Source of the DNA: Zunongwangia profunda SM-A87
GTDB taxonomy: Bacteria > Bacteroidota > Bacteroidia > Flavobacteriales > Flavobacteriaceae
Direction: 5' to 3'
Length of the DNA: 64,000 nucleotides
Assembly (NCBI RefSeq): GCF_000023465.1
Contig: NC_014041.1
Coordinates: 310,001 to 374,000 of the forward strand
The notes beneath the pieces are model-generated. The model did no database searches. It was not told the origin of the DNA and saw only the letters and a list, made by a program, of their open reading frames with translations. Both the position numbers and the translations under genes were made by a program. Of this stretch, positions 35,869 through 44,835 are shown one piece after another (within the stretch, counting starts at the first letter, position 1; each line of letters begins with the position of its first letter).

Positions 35869-37092
35869 TTAAATCACTTTACCCAACGCCCAGATGAGTC
35901 GTTTTACTTCTTCCTCCGTATTGTAATGCACTAAGCTGATACGAACCACACCGTTGTTCTTTGTTAAGTCAAAATCTTCCACCAGTTTTTTAGCGTAGAA
36001 ATCACCAAACCTAATTCCGATTCTATAGTCATCAATTTGTTCTACGATTTCATTGCTTTTTAAATCCTCGTGTATAAATGAAATTGTTGGAACTCTTTTT
36101 AAAGCATCTGCTTCAGGAGTTCCTATAATTTTTACTTTTTGATGTTCATTTAAAAAATCAAGAAGTCTTTTTGTCAGTTTTTGTTCATGCGTAGCGATAA
36201 CTTCATAAGATTTTTTTAGCATTAAAACCGCTGAATCTTTATCTTCTGGAAAGTGTTGTTTGTAAAATTCATGGAAATACTCTGTAATTCCTAAAAGACT
36301 ATAGGTGAGCTCAAAATTGAAATTCCCCGGCTGAAATTTATAAGGGATATCGTCTTTTTTAAAGAAATAGTGGTTAATACCATCCATCTCTAAAAGCAAA
36401 TCGTATTTACCATACATCAACGCTAAATGCGGGCCATAAGTTTTATACCAGCTAAAGGTGTAGAAATCGATGTCTAAATCCTGTACATCAATTTGCCGGT
36501 GCGGTGCATAAGCCACACCGTCTACACAAACAAGCGAACCATTTTGATGCACCATTTGGGTAATCTCTTTGATAGGATTTATAGTTCCTAAAATATTAGA
36601 ACAATGTGTAACAGCAACTAGTTTTGTTTTTTTAGAAAGTAGCTTTTTAAGTTCCGAAAGTTCAAGTTCCATCGTTTCCGGATTGGCTTTCCAAATCTTT
36701 ATTTTTATTCCTTTCTCCTTTAAATCGGTCCAGGGAGAAATGTTGGCTTCATGATCGGTATTGGTGACAATAACTTCGTCTCCTTCCTGCCATTTCCGGC
36801 TAATAGATAAGCTTAAGATTCTAAAAAGCATACTCGAAGATGGCCCAATAATCACCTCTTCGGTTCGGTTAGCATTTATAAATTTTGCTATTTGTTTGGT
36901 TGCCCAGGCCAGTTTTTCGCCGGCTTCCTTACTAACTTTATAAGATGCTCCCAGTTGTACGTTATGATGAATTAAATAGCCGTTAATTCGCTGAATAACT
37001 TTTCCCAATATCTGTGAACCACCCGCATTGTCCATAAAGATGAAGTCTTTATCGAGGGCAGGGAACTGTTTTCTAACAAATTCTATATCCAT
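35869..37092 (-). CDS. Cysteine desulfurase-like class V aminotransferase
   Basis: A 407-residue PLP enzyme of the cysteine desulfurase-like group (TIGR01976-type). Features: DNAGGSQILGKV near residue 21, VTHCSNILGTINPI near 160 and the PLP Schiff-base lysine in F-Y-T-F-S-W-Y-K-T-Y-G near 214; the C-terminal part has RIGIRFGDFYAKKLVEDF, and the loop cysteine of true NifS/IscS is not evident. It may act as a desulfurase or another PLP lyase. Starts 5 bases after the S9 peptidase stop, so likely co-transcribed. Confidence 0.8.
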   Translation of the reverse strand: MDIEFVRKQFPALDKDFIFMDNAGGSQILGKVIQRINGYLIHHNVQLGASYKVSKEAGEKLAWATKQIAKFINANRTEEVIIGPSSSMLFRILSLSISRKWQEGDEVIVTNTDHEANISPWTDLKEKGIKIKIWKANPETMELELSELKKLLSKKTKLVAVTHCSNILGTINPIKEITQMVHQNGSLVCVDGVAYAPHRQIDVQDLDIDFYTFSWYKTYGPHLALMYGKYDLLLEMDGINHYFFKKDDIPYKFQPGNFNFELTYSLLGITEYFHEFYKQHFPEDKDSAVLMLKKSYEVIATHEQKLTKRLLDFLNEHQKVKIIGTPEADALKRVPTISFIHEDLKSNEIVEQIDDYRIGIRFGDFYAKKLVEDFDLTKNNGVVRISLVHYNTEEEVKRLIWALGKVI

Positions 37093-37097
37093 AAAAT

Positions 37098-39479
37098 CTA
37101 TTTGTTTAGAAGGCTTTCATTAAATAATTTGAGTATTCTGCTATACTCATCGGTCCAGCTGCTTGGTTCTACAAAACCATGATCTTCTACCGGGTAAATA
37201 GCCATCTCCCAGTTATCTTTTCCTAATTCGATTAAACGTTGGGAAAGCCGTACCACATCCTGAAAATGTACATTTACATCTACCATACCGTGGGCGATCA
37301 ATAAATCTCCTTCTAAACCTTCCGCAAAATAAATCGGGGAAGATCTACGATAGGCGATAGGATCGTTTATTGGCTCATTAAGAATATTTGAAGTATATCC
37401 ATGGTTATAATGTGCCCAGTCGGTTACCGATCTTAATGCTGCGCCGGCAGTAAAAGTATCGGGCTCGGTAAACATAGCCATTAAGGTAATAAATCCACCG
37501 TAACTTCCCCCATAAATTCCGATTTTATCAGGATTGATATCATGGTTTTTAATTAGGTATTTTGCACCGTCAACCTGGTCTGATAAATCTTTGCCACCCA
37601 TGTGGCGGTAAATTCCGGTTCTCCAGTCGCGGCCGTAACCCGCACTTCCGCGATAATCAATATCTATAACGGTGTATCCTAAATCGGTTAATAGATTATG
37701 GAACATATATTCCCTAAAATAAGAAGACCACCACTGATGCACATTTTGCAAATAACCTGCGCCATGCACAAAAACAACAGCAGCGTTGTTTTTAGTTTCT
37801 TCGCTTGGAGTGTATAGCCTTGCGGGCACCATCGCGCCATCTTTAGCCTCAAACTCTATAAGTTTTGGTATTCTCCAGTCATAATTTGAAAATGCTTCAG
37901 ATTGGCCGCTGGTTAACTGTTTTGCCTCTCCTTTCCCGGTTTTTTTAAGATAAAGTTCCCATGGTTTATTACTGTACGAATAGTAAATCGCCATATACTT
38001 TTCGTCTGGAGAAAGATATACCTGGTTGTTACCAGTCATATTGGTAAGCTTTTCCATTTTACCTCCCATTACCGGCATTTTATAAAAATGTCGAACATCA
38101 GGCCCTTCCTTTGAAGTGGTTAAATACCAGTACTTTTTATTATTCGATAATTCGGGATCAAAAACTTCATAATCACCAGGAGTGAGATCTTTTTTTTCTC
38201 CATTGTCTACATTCAATACGTAGAGATGAGAATATCCTGTAGCTTCAGATTGAAAATAAATATGCTTGTTATCGGGTAACCATCCAAGCGTACCACCGCC
38301 AAAAGACCAACCCAGTCCCGGTCCTGCGATCCAGGCTTCGTCACGTTGCCGATCCAGAACAGTAAGACTGCCGTCTTCAAGATGAAGTTGAGCGATCCAA
38401 CGATCTTTATTATCTTTAGATCTGATGCTTACGATGGCTTTCTCACCATTTTCAGAAAAATAAGCTGGCGAGGTAATGACTTCGCGAACTTTTTCTTCCC
38501 ATTCTTTGTCTGGATAATCTTTCACATAATCTGGTAAATCTTTAATCCCTTCAAGTTGGTCTGTACTTACCATAAAGACCGTATCTTTTTCGATATTATA
38601 AAGAGCTAGTTCCACTTCGGTTTTATCGTCACCCACTTTAGAACGTGCAGGTAGCTCCTTGGTATATCCAGACTGGTCTACATAATCAGGGACTTCAGTA
38701 TTATCGCCGCGTTCTCTTTTAATTAAATTGAAGCTTACGTATTTTCCATTAGGAGAAATGCTGATGCCTGAAATTTGCTTATCTCCGGTATAAAAAGCAT
38801 AAGAATCATCGCGAGCTTTACTTTTACGATAAACTTTAGAAGCCTCTGCTTTTTCTTTGCGTTGATTTACAACTTCTAAAAGTTCCAGATTTTCATCCTG
38901 TATCCATTCATTTTTATCTGAAAGTTTTTTTTCTTTTTCCTCTCGTTTTGTTCCTTTATTGATATTGGTTAATTTGGTAATACTTCCCTTATCCAGATCA
39001 TAAATAAAGGCATTATCATTTAAAATGAATGAAATTTTGGAGTCATCTGCCATAAACTGAGGATCTATAATTCGCTCTCCCAGATCGATCAGTTCTTTTT
39101 TAGATGCTTTCCTGATATTGTATAAAAACAGCTTCCCATTTTCAGTAAATAGCATTTCGGTTCTTTTGTCGTTATAATCACCATATCGCGGAATCATATT
39201 TTCTTTTTCTTGCTGAGATACTTTTATGATTTTTGATTGGTTGGAAATGTTGATTTTGTATAACGAATCTTCCGGATCATTTTCCAGGTTATATTGAAAG
39301 TAAATATTCTCACTTTCTATTCCCCAATGTATGCCAGAAGGAAAAGTTCCCATCCATTTGGGATCCTGCATGATTTTTTCAACAGAAAGATCACTTTGCT
39401 GTGCCTGCAATAAAAAGCTGCTAAAAGCAATAAATGTCAGGATTGCGAAATTGCTAAAACGAAGCGTAAATTTTGTCAT
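37098..39479 (-). CDS. S9-family prolyl-oligopeptidase/DPP-like peptidase
   Basis: A 793-residue secreted serine peptidase with signal peptide (residues 8-27, LLQAQQ cleavage region), an N-terminal eight-bladed beta-propeller (WD40/DPPIV type) and a C-terminal alpha/beta-hydrolase domain. The nucleophile is in G-G-S-Y-G-G-F near 655, and the acid and base lie in HGMVDVNVHF and VEDHGF near 728 and 765. Such enzymes cleave oligopeptides, often after Pro or Ala, in the periplasm. First gene of a two-gene transcript with the class V aminotransferase. Confidence 0.9.
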   Translation of the reverse strand: MTKFTLRFSNFAILTFIAFSSFLLQAQQSDLSVEKIMQDPKWMGTFPSGIHWGIESENIYFQYNLENDPEDSLYKINISNQSKIIKVSQQEKENMIPRYGDYNDKRTEMLFTENGKLFLYNIRKASKKELIDLGERIIDPQFMADDSKISFILNDNAFIYDLDKGSITKLTNINKGTKREEKEKKLSDKNEWIQDENLELLEVVNQRKEKAEASKVYRKSKARDDSYAFYTGDKQISGISISPNGKYVSFNLIKRERGDNTEVPDYVDQSGYTKELPARSKVGDDKTEVELALYNIEKDTVFMVSTDQLEGIKDLPDYVKDYPDKEWEEKVREVITSPAYFSENGEKAIVSIRSKDNKDRWIAQLHLEDGSLTVLDRQRDEAWIAGPGLGWSFGGGTLGWLPDNKHIYFQSEATGYSHLYVLNVDNGEKKDLTPGDYEVFDPELSNNKKYWYLTTSKEGPDVRHFYKMPVMGGKMEKLTNMTGNNQVYLSPDEKYMAIYYSYSNKPWELYLKKTGKGEAKQLTSGQSEAFSNYDWRIPKLIEFEAKDGAMVPARLYTPSEETKNNAAVVFVHGAGYLQNVHQWWSSYFREYMFHNLLTDLGYTVIDIDYRGSAGYGRDWRTGIYRHMGGKDLSDQVDGAKYLIKNHDINPDKIGIYGGSYGGFITLMAMFTEPDTFTAGAALRSVTDWAHYNHGYTSNILNEPINDPIAYRRSSPIYFAEGLEGDLLIAHGMVDVNVHFQDVVRLSQRLIELGKDNWEMAIYPVEDHGFVEPSSWTDEYSRILKLFNESLLNK

Positions 39480-39554
39480 TTAGGTAAATATTGAATTTCA
39501 ATTAGTGGTGAGATTTCTATAATCGAAAAATAAAGCTTTCGAAACTAAAATTCT

Positions 39555-39562
39555 CAAAAATA
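39555..39562 (-). promoter_or_regulatory. -7 promoter element for S9 peptidase
   Basis: The minus strand reads TATTTTTG, a TAnnTTTG match about 75 bases before the S9 ATG. Confidence 0.4.
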
Positions 39563-39676
39563 TAATCTTCAGCTTTCCGTGAAAAAAGCCTTAAAATTTG
39601 CACACAATATACTTAAAAACACTGTCGGATTCAAGAATAATAGGTGCTAAGCTATGATTTCGGTAAAGAATATATT

Positions 39677-39684
39677 TATATTTG
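39677..39684 (+). promoter_or_regulatory. -7 promoter element for M28 peptidase
   Basis: TATATTTG, a TAnnTTTG match. It lies inside the longer reading frame but 35 bases before the ATG at 39720, supporting the shorter start. Confidence 0.45.
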
Positions 39685-39719
39685 AGAGCTATATTTCACC
39701 AATAATTAATCAAAATCCA

Positions 39720-41273
39720 ATGAAAACCAAATTACAACTAGCTTTTGTATCTATGGTATTGGCCGCGACAACTTCGTTTGCACAACAGCCGGATCCCATG
39801 GTACAGGAAATCGTTACAGAGGCTACCGAAAATTCTCAATTAAAAAAATTAGGCCATGAACTTTTAGACGTTATAGGACCAAGACTCGTAGGTTCACCAC
39901 AAATGGAACAGGCACATGACTGGGCTGTTAAAACCTATGCCGACTGGGGGATCGCTGCTGAAAATCAGCAATGGGGTACCTGGAAAGGTTGGGAACGTGG
40001 GATTACCCATATCGATCTTGTAGCACCTCGTTTACGAACTTTAGAGGGAAGACAATTAGCATGGAGCCCATCGACATCGAAAAAAGGAGTTACCGCTGAG
40101 GCTATAATTTTACCAGAAGCGAAAGACTCGGCCGATTTTCAATCTAAATTAAACCAGGTAAAAGGAAAGTTTGTATTGTTGTCTTTTAACGAGCCAACCG
40201 GCCGTCCTGATTATAACTGGGAAGAATGGGCAACAGAACAGTCATTTGAAAAAATGAAAAAAGAACGATCTGAAGCTGAAAATGACTGGAGAGCGCGTAT
40301 AAAAGCTACCGGATATTCTTCAAGAGAATTGCCTGAAATTTTAGAGAAAGCAGGAGCAGAGGGTATTATCACTCTAAACTGGTCTAGTGGTTTTGGTGTG
40401 AACAAAGTATTTTCTGCTTATACCAGGGACATTCCTACTGTAGATCTATCTTTGGAGGATTATGGTTTGGTGTTCAGAATGGCAGAAAACGGAGACAAAC
40501 CAGAGCTTCATATCGTAGCTACTTCTAAAGATCTTGGTGAAGTACCAACATTTAATACAATCGCAAGCATTGAAGGTTCAGAAAAACCTGAAGAATATAT
40601 TGTGCTTTCCGCGCATTTTGATAGTTGGGATGGAGGAACCGGGGCTACCGATAATGGTACAGGTACTCTAGTAATTATGGAAGCAATGCGTATTCTTAAA
40701 AAAGTATATCCAAATCCTAAACGTACCATTATTGCCGGTCACTGGGGAAGTGAAGAACAGGGATTGAATGGTTCTCGTGCCTTTGTAAAAGATCACCCTG
40801 AAATTGTAGAAAATATCCAGGCCGTTTTCAATCAGGATAATGGTACTGGGCGTGTAGTTAATCTTTCTGGAAATGGATTGGTAGACGCTTACGATTATTT
40901 AGGAGACTGGCTATCTGCAGTGCCGGATAGTATTTCTAACCAGATTGAAACCAATTTTCCGGGAATGCCTGGTAGAGGAGGATCAGATTATGCTTCTTTT
41001 CTTGCGGCAGGAGCACCGGCTTTTAATTTAAGTTCACTAAGCTGGTCGTATTGGAATTATACCTGGCATACTAACCGTGACACCTATGATAAAATTGTTT
41101 GGGACGATGTGCAAAGCAATGCCATCCTTGCTGCCATCTTAGCCTATAAAGCAAGTGAAGACGCTGATAAGACTTCCAGAAAGCAACGTGTTCTTCCTAT
41201 AAATCAAAGAACAGGTGAGCAATCTACCTGGCCAGAACCCAGAGATGCGACCCGTAGAGGAGGTTTAGATTAA
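39720..41273 (+). CDS. M28-family metallopeptidase (carboxypeptidase Q-like)
   Basis: A 517-residue secreted zinc peptidase. Signal peptide at residues 1-21 (MKTKLQLAFVSMVLAATTSFAQQ). Di-zinc ligands are visible in SAHFDSWDGGTGATDNGTGT, EEQGLNGSRAF, NQDNGTG and WHTNRDTYDKI, in family order. A PA-like insert sits between the two halves. It probably trims peptides in the periplasm, alongside the divergent S9 peptidase. The start at 39720 was chosen over 39654 because a signal peptide begins there and a -7 element lies upstream of it. Confidence 0.88.
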   Translation: MKTKLQLAFVSMVLAATTSFAQQPDPMVQEIVTEATENSQLKKLGHELLDVIGPRLVGSPQMEQAHDWAVKTYADWGIAAENQQWGTWKGWERGITHIDLVAPRLRTLEGRQLAWSPSTSKKGVTAEAIILPEAKDSADFQSKLNQVKGKFVLLSFNEPTGRPDYNWEEWATEQSFEKMKKERSEAENDWRARIKATGYSSRELPEILEKAGAEGIITLNWSSGFGVNKVFSAYTRDIPTVDLSLEDYGLVFRMAENGDKPELHIVATSKDLGEVPTFNTIASIEGSEKPEEYIVLSAHFDSWDGGTGATDNGTGTLVIMEAMRILKKVYPNPKRTIIAGHWGSEEQGLNGSRAFVKDHPEIVENIQAVFNQDNGTGRVVNLSGNGLVDAYDYLGDWLSAVPDSISNQIETNFPGMPGRGGSDYASFLAAGAPAFNLSSLSWSYWNYTWHTNRDTYDKIVWDDVQSNAILAAILAYKASEDADKTSRKQRVLPINQRTGEQSTWPEPRDATRRGGLD

Positions 41274-41399
41274 TCCCGCTTAAGGTTTTAATTAAGAATT
41301 CCTAACGCTCAAAACCAAAGGGCTGATAAATGCCTATTGGCTTGGCTGGTTTACAGCGATTCGATAATTTCTAAGATTAATCATAAAGCAGTTAATAGT

Positions 41400-42548
41400 T
41401 TAGGGTTTACGCTTTAAACTTTTAGCTGCTTTTGTATATCCGCCATTACCGCCGTCTACAAAGTGAATATGTTCGTGGGTGTTAATATCCCGTACATAGC
41501 AAGACATAATGCTTTCTTCACTAACATGAATCCCATAAGCTATTTTTCCTGAATTTTCCAGATTGTCTAAATAGCCGGTAAGTGCATCTCTTTGCTGAGG
41601 TGTTCCTGAAATGACCGTATTAATTCGGCCATCGATCGTTAATGTGTCGGTTAAGGCAACTAGTTTTTTAAGGTAAATTTTTGAGTTGTCTTTTTTTAGC
41701 CAAATATGTTTTCCATATTGTCCAATCATCCAGCTTTTCAAAAGATAGGGAAGGTTAAATTTGCCTAATTTAGCCTTCATTTCAGCATTGATTTTATGAA
41801 GGTTTGCTTTCAGTTTTAATCGTCTTGCCGTTATAGGCTTTCTACGACTGGGTGAACCATAAATATCATCGATAGCTTTAAGTACTTCAGCAAAAATTTT
41901 AGAGGATTTAGTGTCGTCTTTAGAAATTACGATTAAGCTAACTACTTCCTGTCCGTTTTTATGGGGCTTTATTTTATCCCATTTACATTCCATGCCCTCC
42001 AGATCAAGTGGTTTATGATCTGGGATAATTTCCTGTTGGGGTAAGGTATTCTTAATAAGGTCTTCTGCATAATGCAAAGCATCCCCCAGTACAACAGGGA
42101 TATTTAGATCGTCATTCACCTTAAGTTTGGCGATTTTAAGCTGAATCTTTTCCTGATAGATGGTTTTTACCGGAAGCGATCCGGTTTTAAGTTCTAATTT
42201 GAAGTTTTTAAGGGTATTTTTTTTATGTTTCTGAAGTGCATTAAGCGTTTCGTGTAGAATTTCCTGGGGTACCAGAGCAATTGCACCATCGCCGCCAAAA
42301 AAGAATGGAATATTAATTTTTGCCTTATAGGCAATATTAATGATGGCAATTACAGCACCTGTAGCGATCAGGTTAACCGAATTATGCTGACCTTTGGCAA
42401 TAGCTTTGGTCGAATTTTTAATATCGGCAGCAACGATATGCCAGCTATCAGGAACACGATGAAAATGACCAATATCTCCCACAAGTGTACTTACCGGAAT
42501 ATTTAAAGCCGGCAGATTTTCATAAAAACGGGTGCTATTATTAGCCAT
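41400..42548 (-). CDS. DUF3095 family protein (nucleotidyl-cyclase-like fold)
   Basis: A 382-residue protein of DUF3095. It shows VAADIKNSTKAIAKGQHNSVN near 39-58 and IPFFFGGDGAIALVP near 80-95, which resemble the metal-binding Asp segments of class III nucleotidyl cyclases (D-I-K-N-S-T and G-G-D-G). C-terminal HIHFVDGGNGGYTKAA closes the protein. Enzyme activity is not established for the family; a second-messenger role is possible. Starts 14 bases after the stop of the DUF1028 gene, on the same strand. Confidence 0.75.
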   Translation of the reverse strand: MANNSTRFYENLPALNIPVSTLVGDIGHFHRVPDSWHIVAADIKNSTKAIAKGQHNSVNLIATGAVIAIINIAYKAKINIPFFFGGDGAIALVPQEILHETLNALQKHKKNTLKNFKLELKTGSLPVKTIYQEKIQLKIAKLKVNDDLNIPVVLGDALHYAEDLIKNTLPQQEIIPDHKPLDLEGMECKWDKIKPHKNGQEVVSLIVISKDDTKSSKIFAEVLKAIDDIYGSPSRRKPITARRLKLKANLHKINAEMKAKLGKFNLPYLLKSWMIGQYGKHIWLKKDNSKIYLKKLVALTDTLTIDGRINTVISGTPQQRDALTGYLDNLENSGKIAYGIHVSEESIMSCYVRDINTHEHIHFVDGGNGGYTKAAKSLKRKP

Positions 42549-42562
42549 TTTAAGTCATGATT

Positions 42563-43552
42563 TTACAGGTCGGTGATCTGATCTATTTCCTCCTCAGTAA
42601 GATTTAACAGTCCTGCTTTTGGAAGTCGGGTAATCATTTCCCGCCAGTTATCGTCCTCTTCAAATATAGTAGCAAAAACAGGCAATGCCTCTTTCAGGCG
42701 GTCACTATTAGCCATAGCTACTGCTTTCCAGAATTTCATTTCCAGATTATCAGGAAACATTTCTTCCGCAATACCATATTCTTCTAAAGCAATATCCACC
42801 TCTCCTTTTTCGACGGCTAGATCCCCTTTGTTCATATGTTCGTAAGCTCGCGCAGTCTTGAGTAATCGCTCTAATTCCAGAATTGGATTTTGATGATCGT
42901 CTACTCTTAGATCGATTTTCTTTTCTTCCCAGGAGTTTTCTACTTTTTTGGGACCTACAACGATAAGTGCAGCCGATTGTTTACCACGAATATCGCCACC
43001 GGCATTTTGCGCCGCTTTTAGAACTTCGATCATCTTTTCAGCTAAAGGAAGATTTTCATGGGCTTTAAAAGCTTCGGCCATAGCAGGAACTACCTTATTG
43101 TTCAGCATCATATTGGCTTGCACAGAAAAATTGTCACCTTCGATATGCGATGCAGCTTCCACACAAAGTTTTCCTGTATAGGCAGCAACATTGCCCTGAA
43201 CATCTAAAAAGGCAACCTGTCTGTAATCGCGGCCTTCATCCTGTTTAACTAACTCCTCTAAAGCATCTTTAGCAGACATTCCGCCGCTCATTAATTTAAG
43301 TCCGTTTGGACCATACGCGGGGTTCACAAAAGATTGTGTTGCTACCACGCCCACCCCAGATTTACCCCAACTTACCAAGGAGCCTACAGAAAACCAATGG
43401 CTTTGGACTGCAATAGCCATTTCGCCGGTTCCTGGATCTTTAGCAACGATAGAGAAGGTGTGAGCAAAAGCTTCTTTATCGATATTGGCGTTTTGAGCAT
43501 TTGCTGTTATCATAAAAAAACTAATTAAAATAAATAATGTAATCTTTTTCAT
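42563..43552 (-). CDS. DUF1028 secreted Ntn-hydrolase-like protein
   Basis: A 329-residue protein with a signal peptide (residues 1-19, FFMITANAQ) followed by a DUF1028 domain: HTFSIVAKDPGTGEMAIAVQSHWFSVGSLVSWGKSGVGVVATQ at about 30-73, GGDIRGKQSAALIVVG near 187-203. The family adopts an Ntn-hydrolase fold. The final about 80 residues hold a helical, TPR-like tail (LLKTARAYEHMNKGDLAVEKGEVDIALEEYGIAEEMFP). Probably periplasmic; substrate unknown. Confidence 0.85.
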   Translation of the reverse strand: MKKITLFILISFFMITANAQNANIDKEAFAHTFSIVAKDPGTGEMAIAVQSHWFSVGSLVSWGKSGVGVVATQSFVNPAYGPNGLKLMSGGMSAKDALEELVKQDEGRDYRQVAFLDVQGNVAAYTGKLCVEAASHIEGDNFSVQANMMLNNKVVPAMAEAFKAHENLPLAEKMIEVLKAAQNAGGDIRGKQSAALIVVGPKKVENSWEEKKIDLRVDDHQNPILELERLLKTARAYEHMNKGDLAVEKGEVDIALEEYGIAEEMFPDNLEMKFWKAVAMANSDRLKEALPVFATIFEEDDNWREMITRLPKAGLLNLTEEEIDQITDL

Positions 43553-43803
43553 GGGATCGTCTATAAATAAAAACTAATTTAAATATACAATCTTGGCAGA
43601 AGTTGTAGCGCGATTTTTTTAAATTTTACTAGATAATTAAGACGCGATGTCCCAGACCTGCTCGCTAGGTGTTGAGTAACAGAATATTTAGCCGATAATA
43701 TTAGTCTTTAATCTAGAGCATCCTGTATTCACTTGGATGTGATCTTATTGATATTCTTAGGGAAGTTTTAACGAGTATAGCGTTTCCATAATAAAAACAT
43801 TTT

Positions 43804-43811
43804 TATTTTTG
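43804..43811 (+). promoter_or_regulatory. -7 promoter element for tRNA-Arg
   Basis: TATTTTTG, a TAnnTTTG match, 17 bases upstream of the mature tRNA 5' end. Confidence 0.4.
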
Positions 43812-43828
43812 TGTTGCCAAAGAAAAAT

Positions 43829-43900
43829 GGCCTCGTAGTTCAACGGATAGAATAGAAGTTTCCTAAACTTTAGATCCAGGTTCGATTCCTGGCGAGGCTA
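43829..43900 (+). tRNA. tRNA-Arg (anticodon CCT)
   Basis: A full cloverleaf is visible by eye: 7-bp acceptor stem (GGCCTCG with CGAGGCT, one G-T pair), D arm GTTC/GAAT, anticodon arm GAAGT/ACTTT with loop TTCCTAA (anticodon CCT, decoding AGG), T arm CCAGG/CCTGG with loop TTCGATT and discriminator A. No encoded CCA. Its 3' end is the left attachment site of the island, and the same 23 bases are repeated at 63455-63477. Confidence 0.93.
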
Positions 43901-43901
43901 C
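43879..43901 (+). repeat. Left attachment site (attL) in tRNA-Arg 3' end
   Basis: A 23-base segment that starts in the T arm (GGTTCGATTCC), covers the 3' acceptor strand (GGCGAGGCTA) and one more base. It is identical to 63455-63477, in the same orientation. tRNA 3' ends are the standard target of tyrosine integrases. Confidence 0.88.
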
Positions 43902-44008
43902 AGAGTAGGTTTTAGACTATATCAAATAAGCGTTAATATTATGATATACAGTGTTTTAATGTTTTTTGACATTTTTTAATTTTAATTGAATTTGTGCTTT
44001 TCGTCGCG

Positions 44009-44021
44009 CAGATCGTCAACA
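44009..44021 (+). repeat. 13-bp repeat near left island end
   Basis: CAGATCGTCAACA occurs here and at 63391-63403, 108 bases inside the left att and 52 bases inside the right att. A possible integrase arm-binding site. The GTCAACA core repeats again at 44026-44032. Confidence 0.5.
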
Positions 44022-44115
44022 TTTTGTCAACAAAAATTATCGATTGATTTAGTCTTTTATCTACATATCACTGATTTGACTTTCGCAAACATGTTTCATT
44101 TAAACACTTCAAATC

Positions 44116-44724
44116 ATGTGAACTACTTCAACATTTTCAGTCCTGTTTTGGGTCTATGAGCAAAGAGCCAAAAATGGAGAAGCACTGGTATACGTCCGTA
44201 TATCTGTTGATAACAAGAAACTGAACATCAGTTTAAAGCGAAAGGTAAACCTCTCTTTGTGGGATTCTTGGGCTCAGCGATTAACGGGAACAGATGCTTT
44301 TTCGTTGGAATTCAATGAATTTTTACATCAGGAATATTCAAGGTTCTTTCAATGCTATTAGGAATTACGCATTGAAGGCAAGCTTAGAACAGTTGAGAAT
44401 ATCAAAAAGAAATACTTTGGAGAAGAAGGAAAACTCTATTCTCTGGAAGATATATTTGAATACCAAAACACCACCTGCTTTTCCAAATTAAGCCCTAATA
44501 CTTCACGGCTCTATATAACCAGCCAGAATTATGTACGCAGGTTCATCAAAAAGGAATACAATAGAACAGATTATTACCTGCAGGAATTGGACTATAGCTT
44601 CGTTCTTAGATTCGACAATTTCCTAAGGTTGATTAAATCAAACACTCATAAAGGAAATTTACAGCATAACGCGGTGATGAAGCATATTGAAGTACCCCCA
44701 TTTGTAAGACAGTTTTTAGCTTAA
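44116..44724 (+). pseudogene. Decayed tyrosine-recombinase integrase
   Basis: A remnant of a Bacteroidota phage-type integrase with arm-binding and SAM-like N-terminal domains. Read in one frame from ATG 44116: codon 2 is TGA (44119-44121), then F-S-V-L-F-W-V-Y-E-Q-R-A-K-N-G-E-A-L-V-Y, N-I-S-L-K-R-K-V, and a second stop TAG at 44359-44361. The frame continues with a core-binding segment (L-Y-S-L-E-D-I-F-E-Y-Q-N, L-Q-E-L-D-Y-S-F-V-L-R-F) and V-M-K-H-I-E, then ends at TAA 44722-44724. The catalytic domain (Arg, His-x-x-Arg, Tyr) is missing, and the sequence jumps to P-F-V-R after the core. Normal members are about 400 residues. Confidence 0.85.
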
Positions 44725-44835
44725 ACCAAATTCTGATTATATTTATTAAGCTGGATCAGATGGTGATGGAAGTTGATTATAATATTATTACTTAAGAAAA
44801 GATTCAAGATATGACCCTTGAAATCATTATTAAAT

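Noticed and set aside
44294..44491. 65-codon ORF near the left island end
   Set aside because: It is out of frame inside the integrase remnant; the true frame shows integrase sequence with stops.
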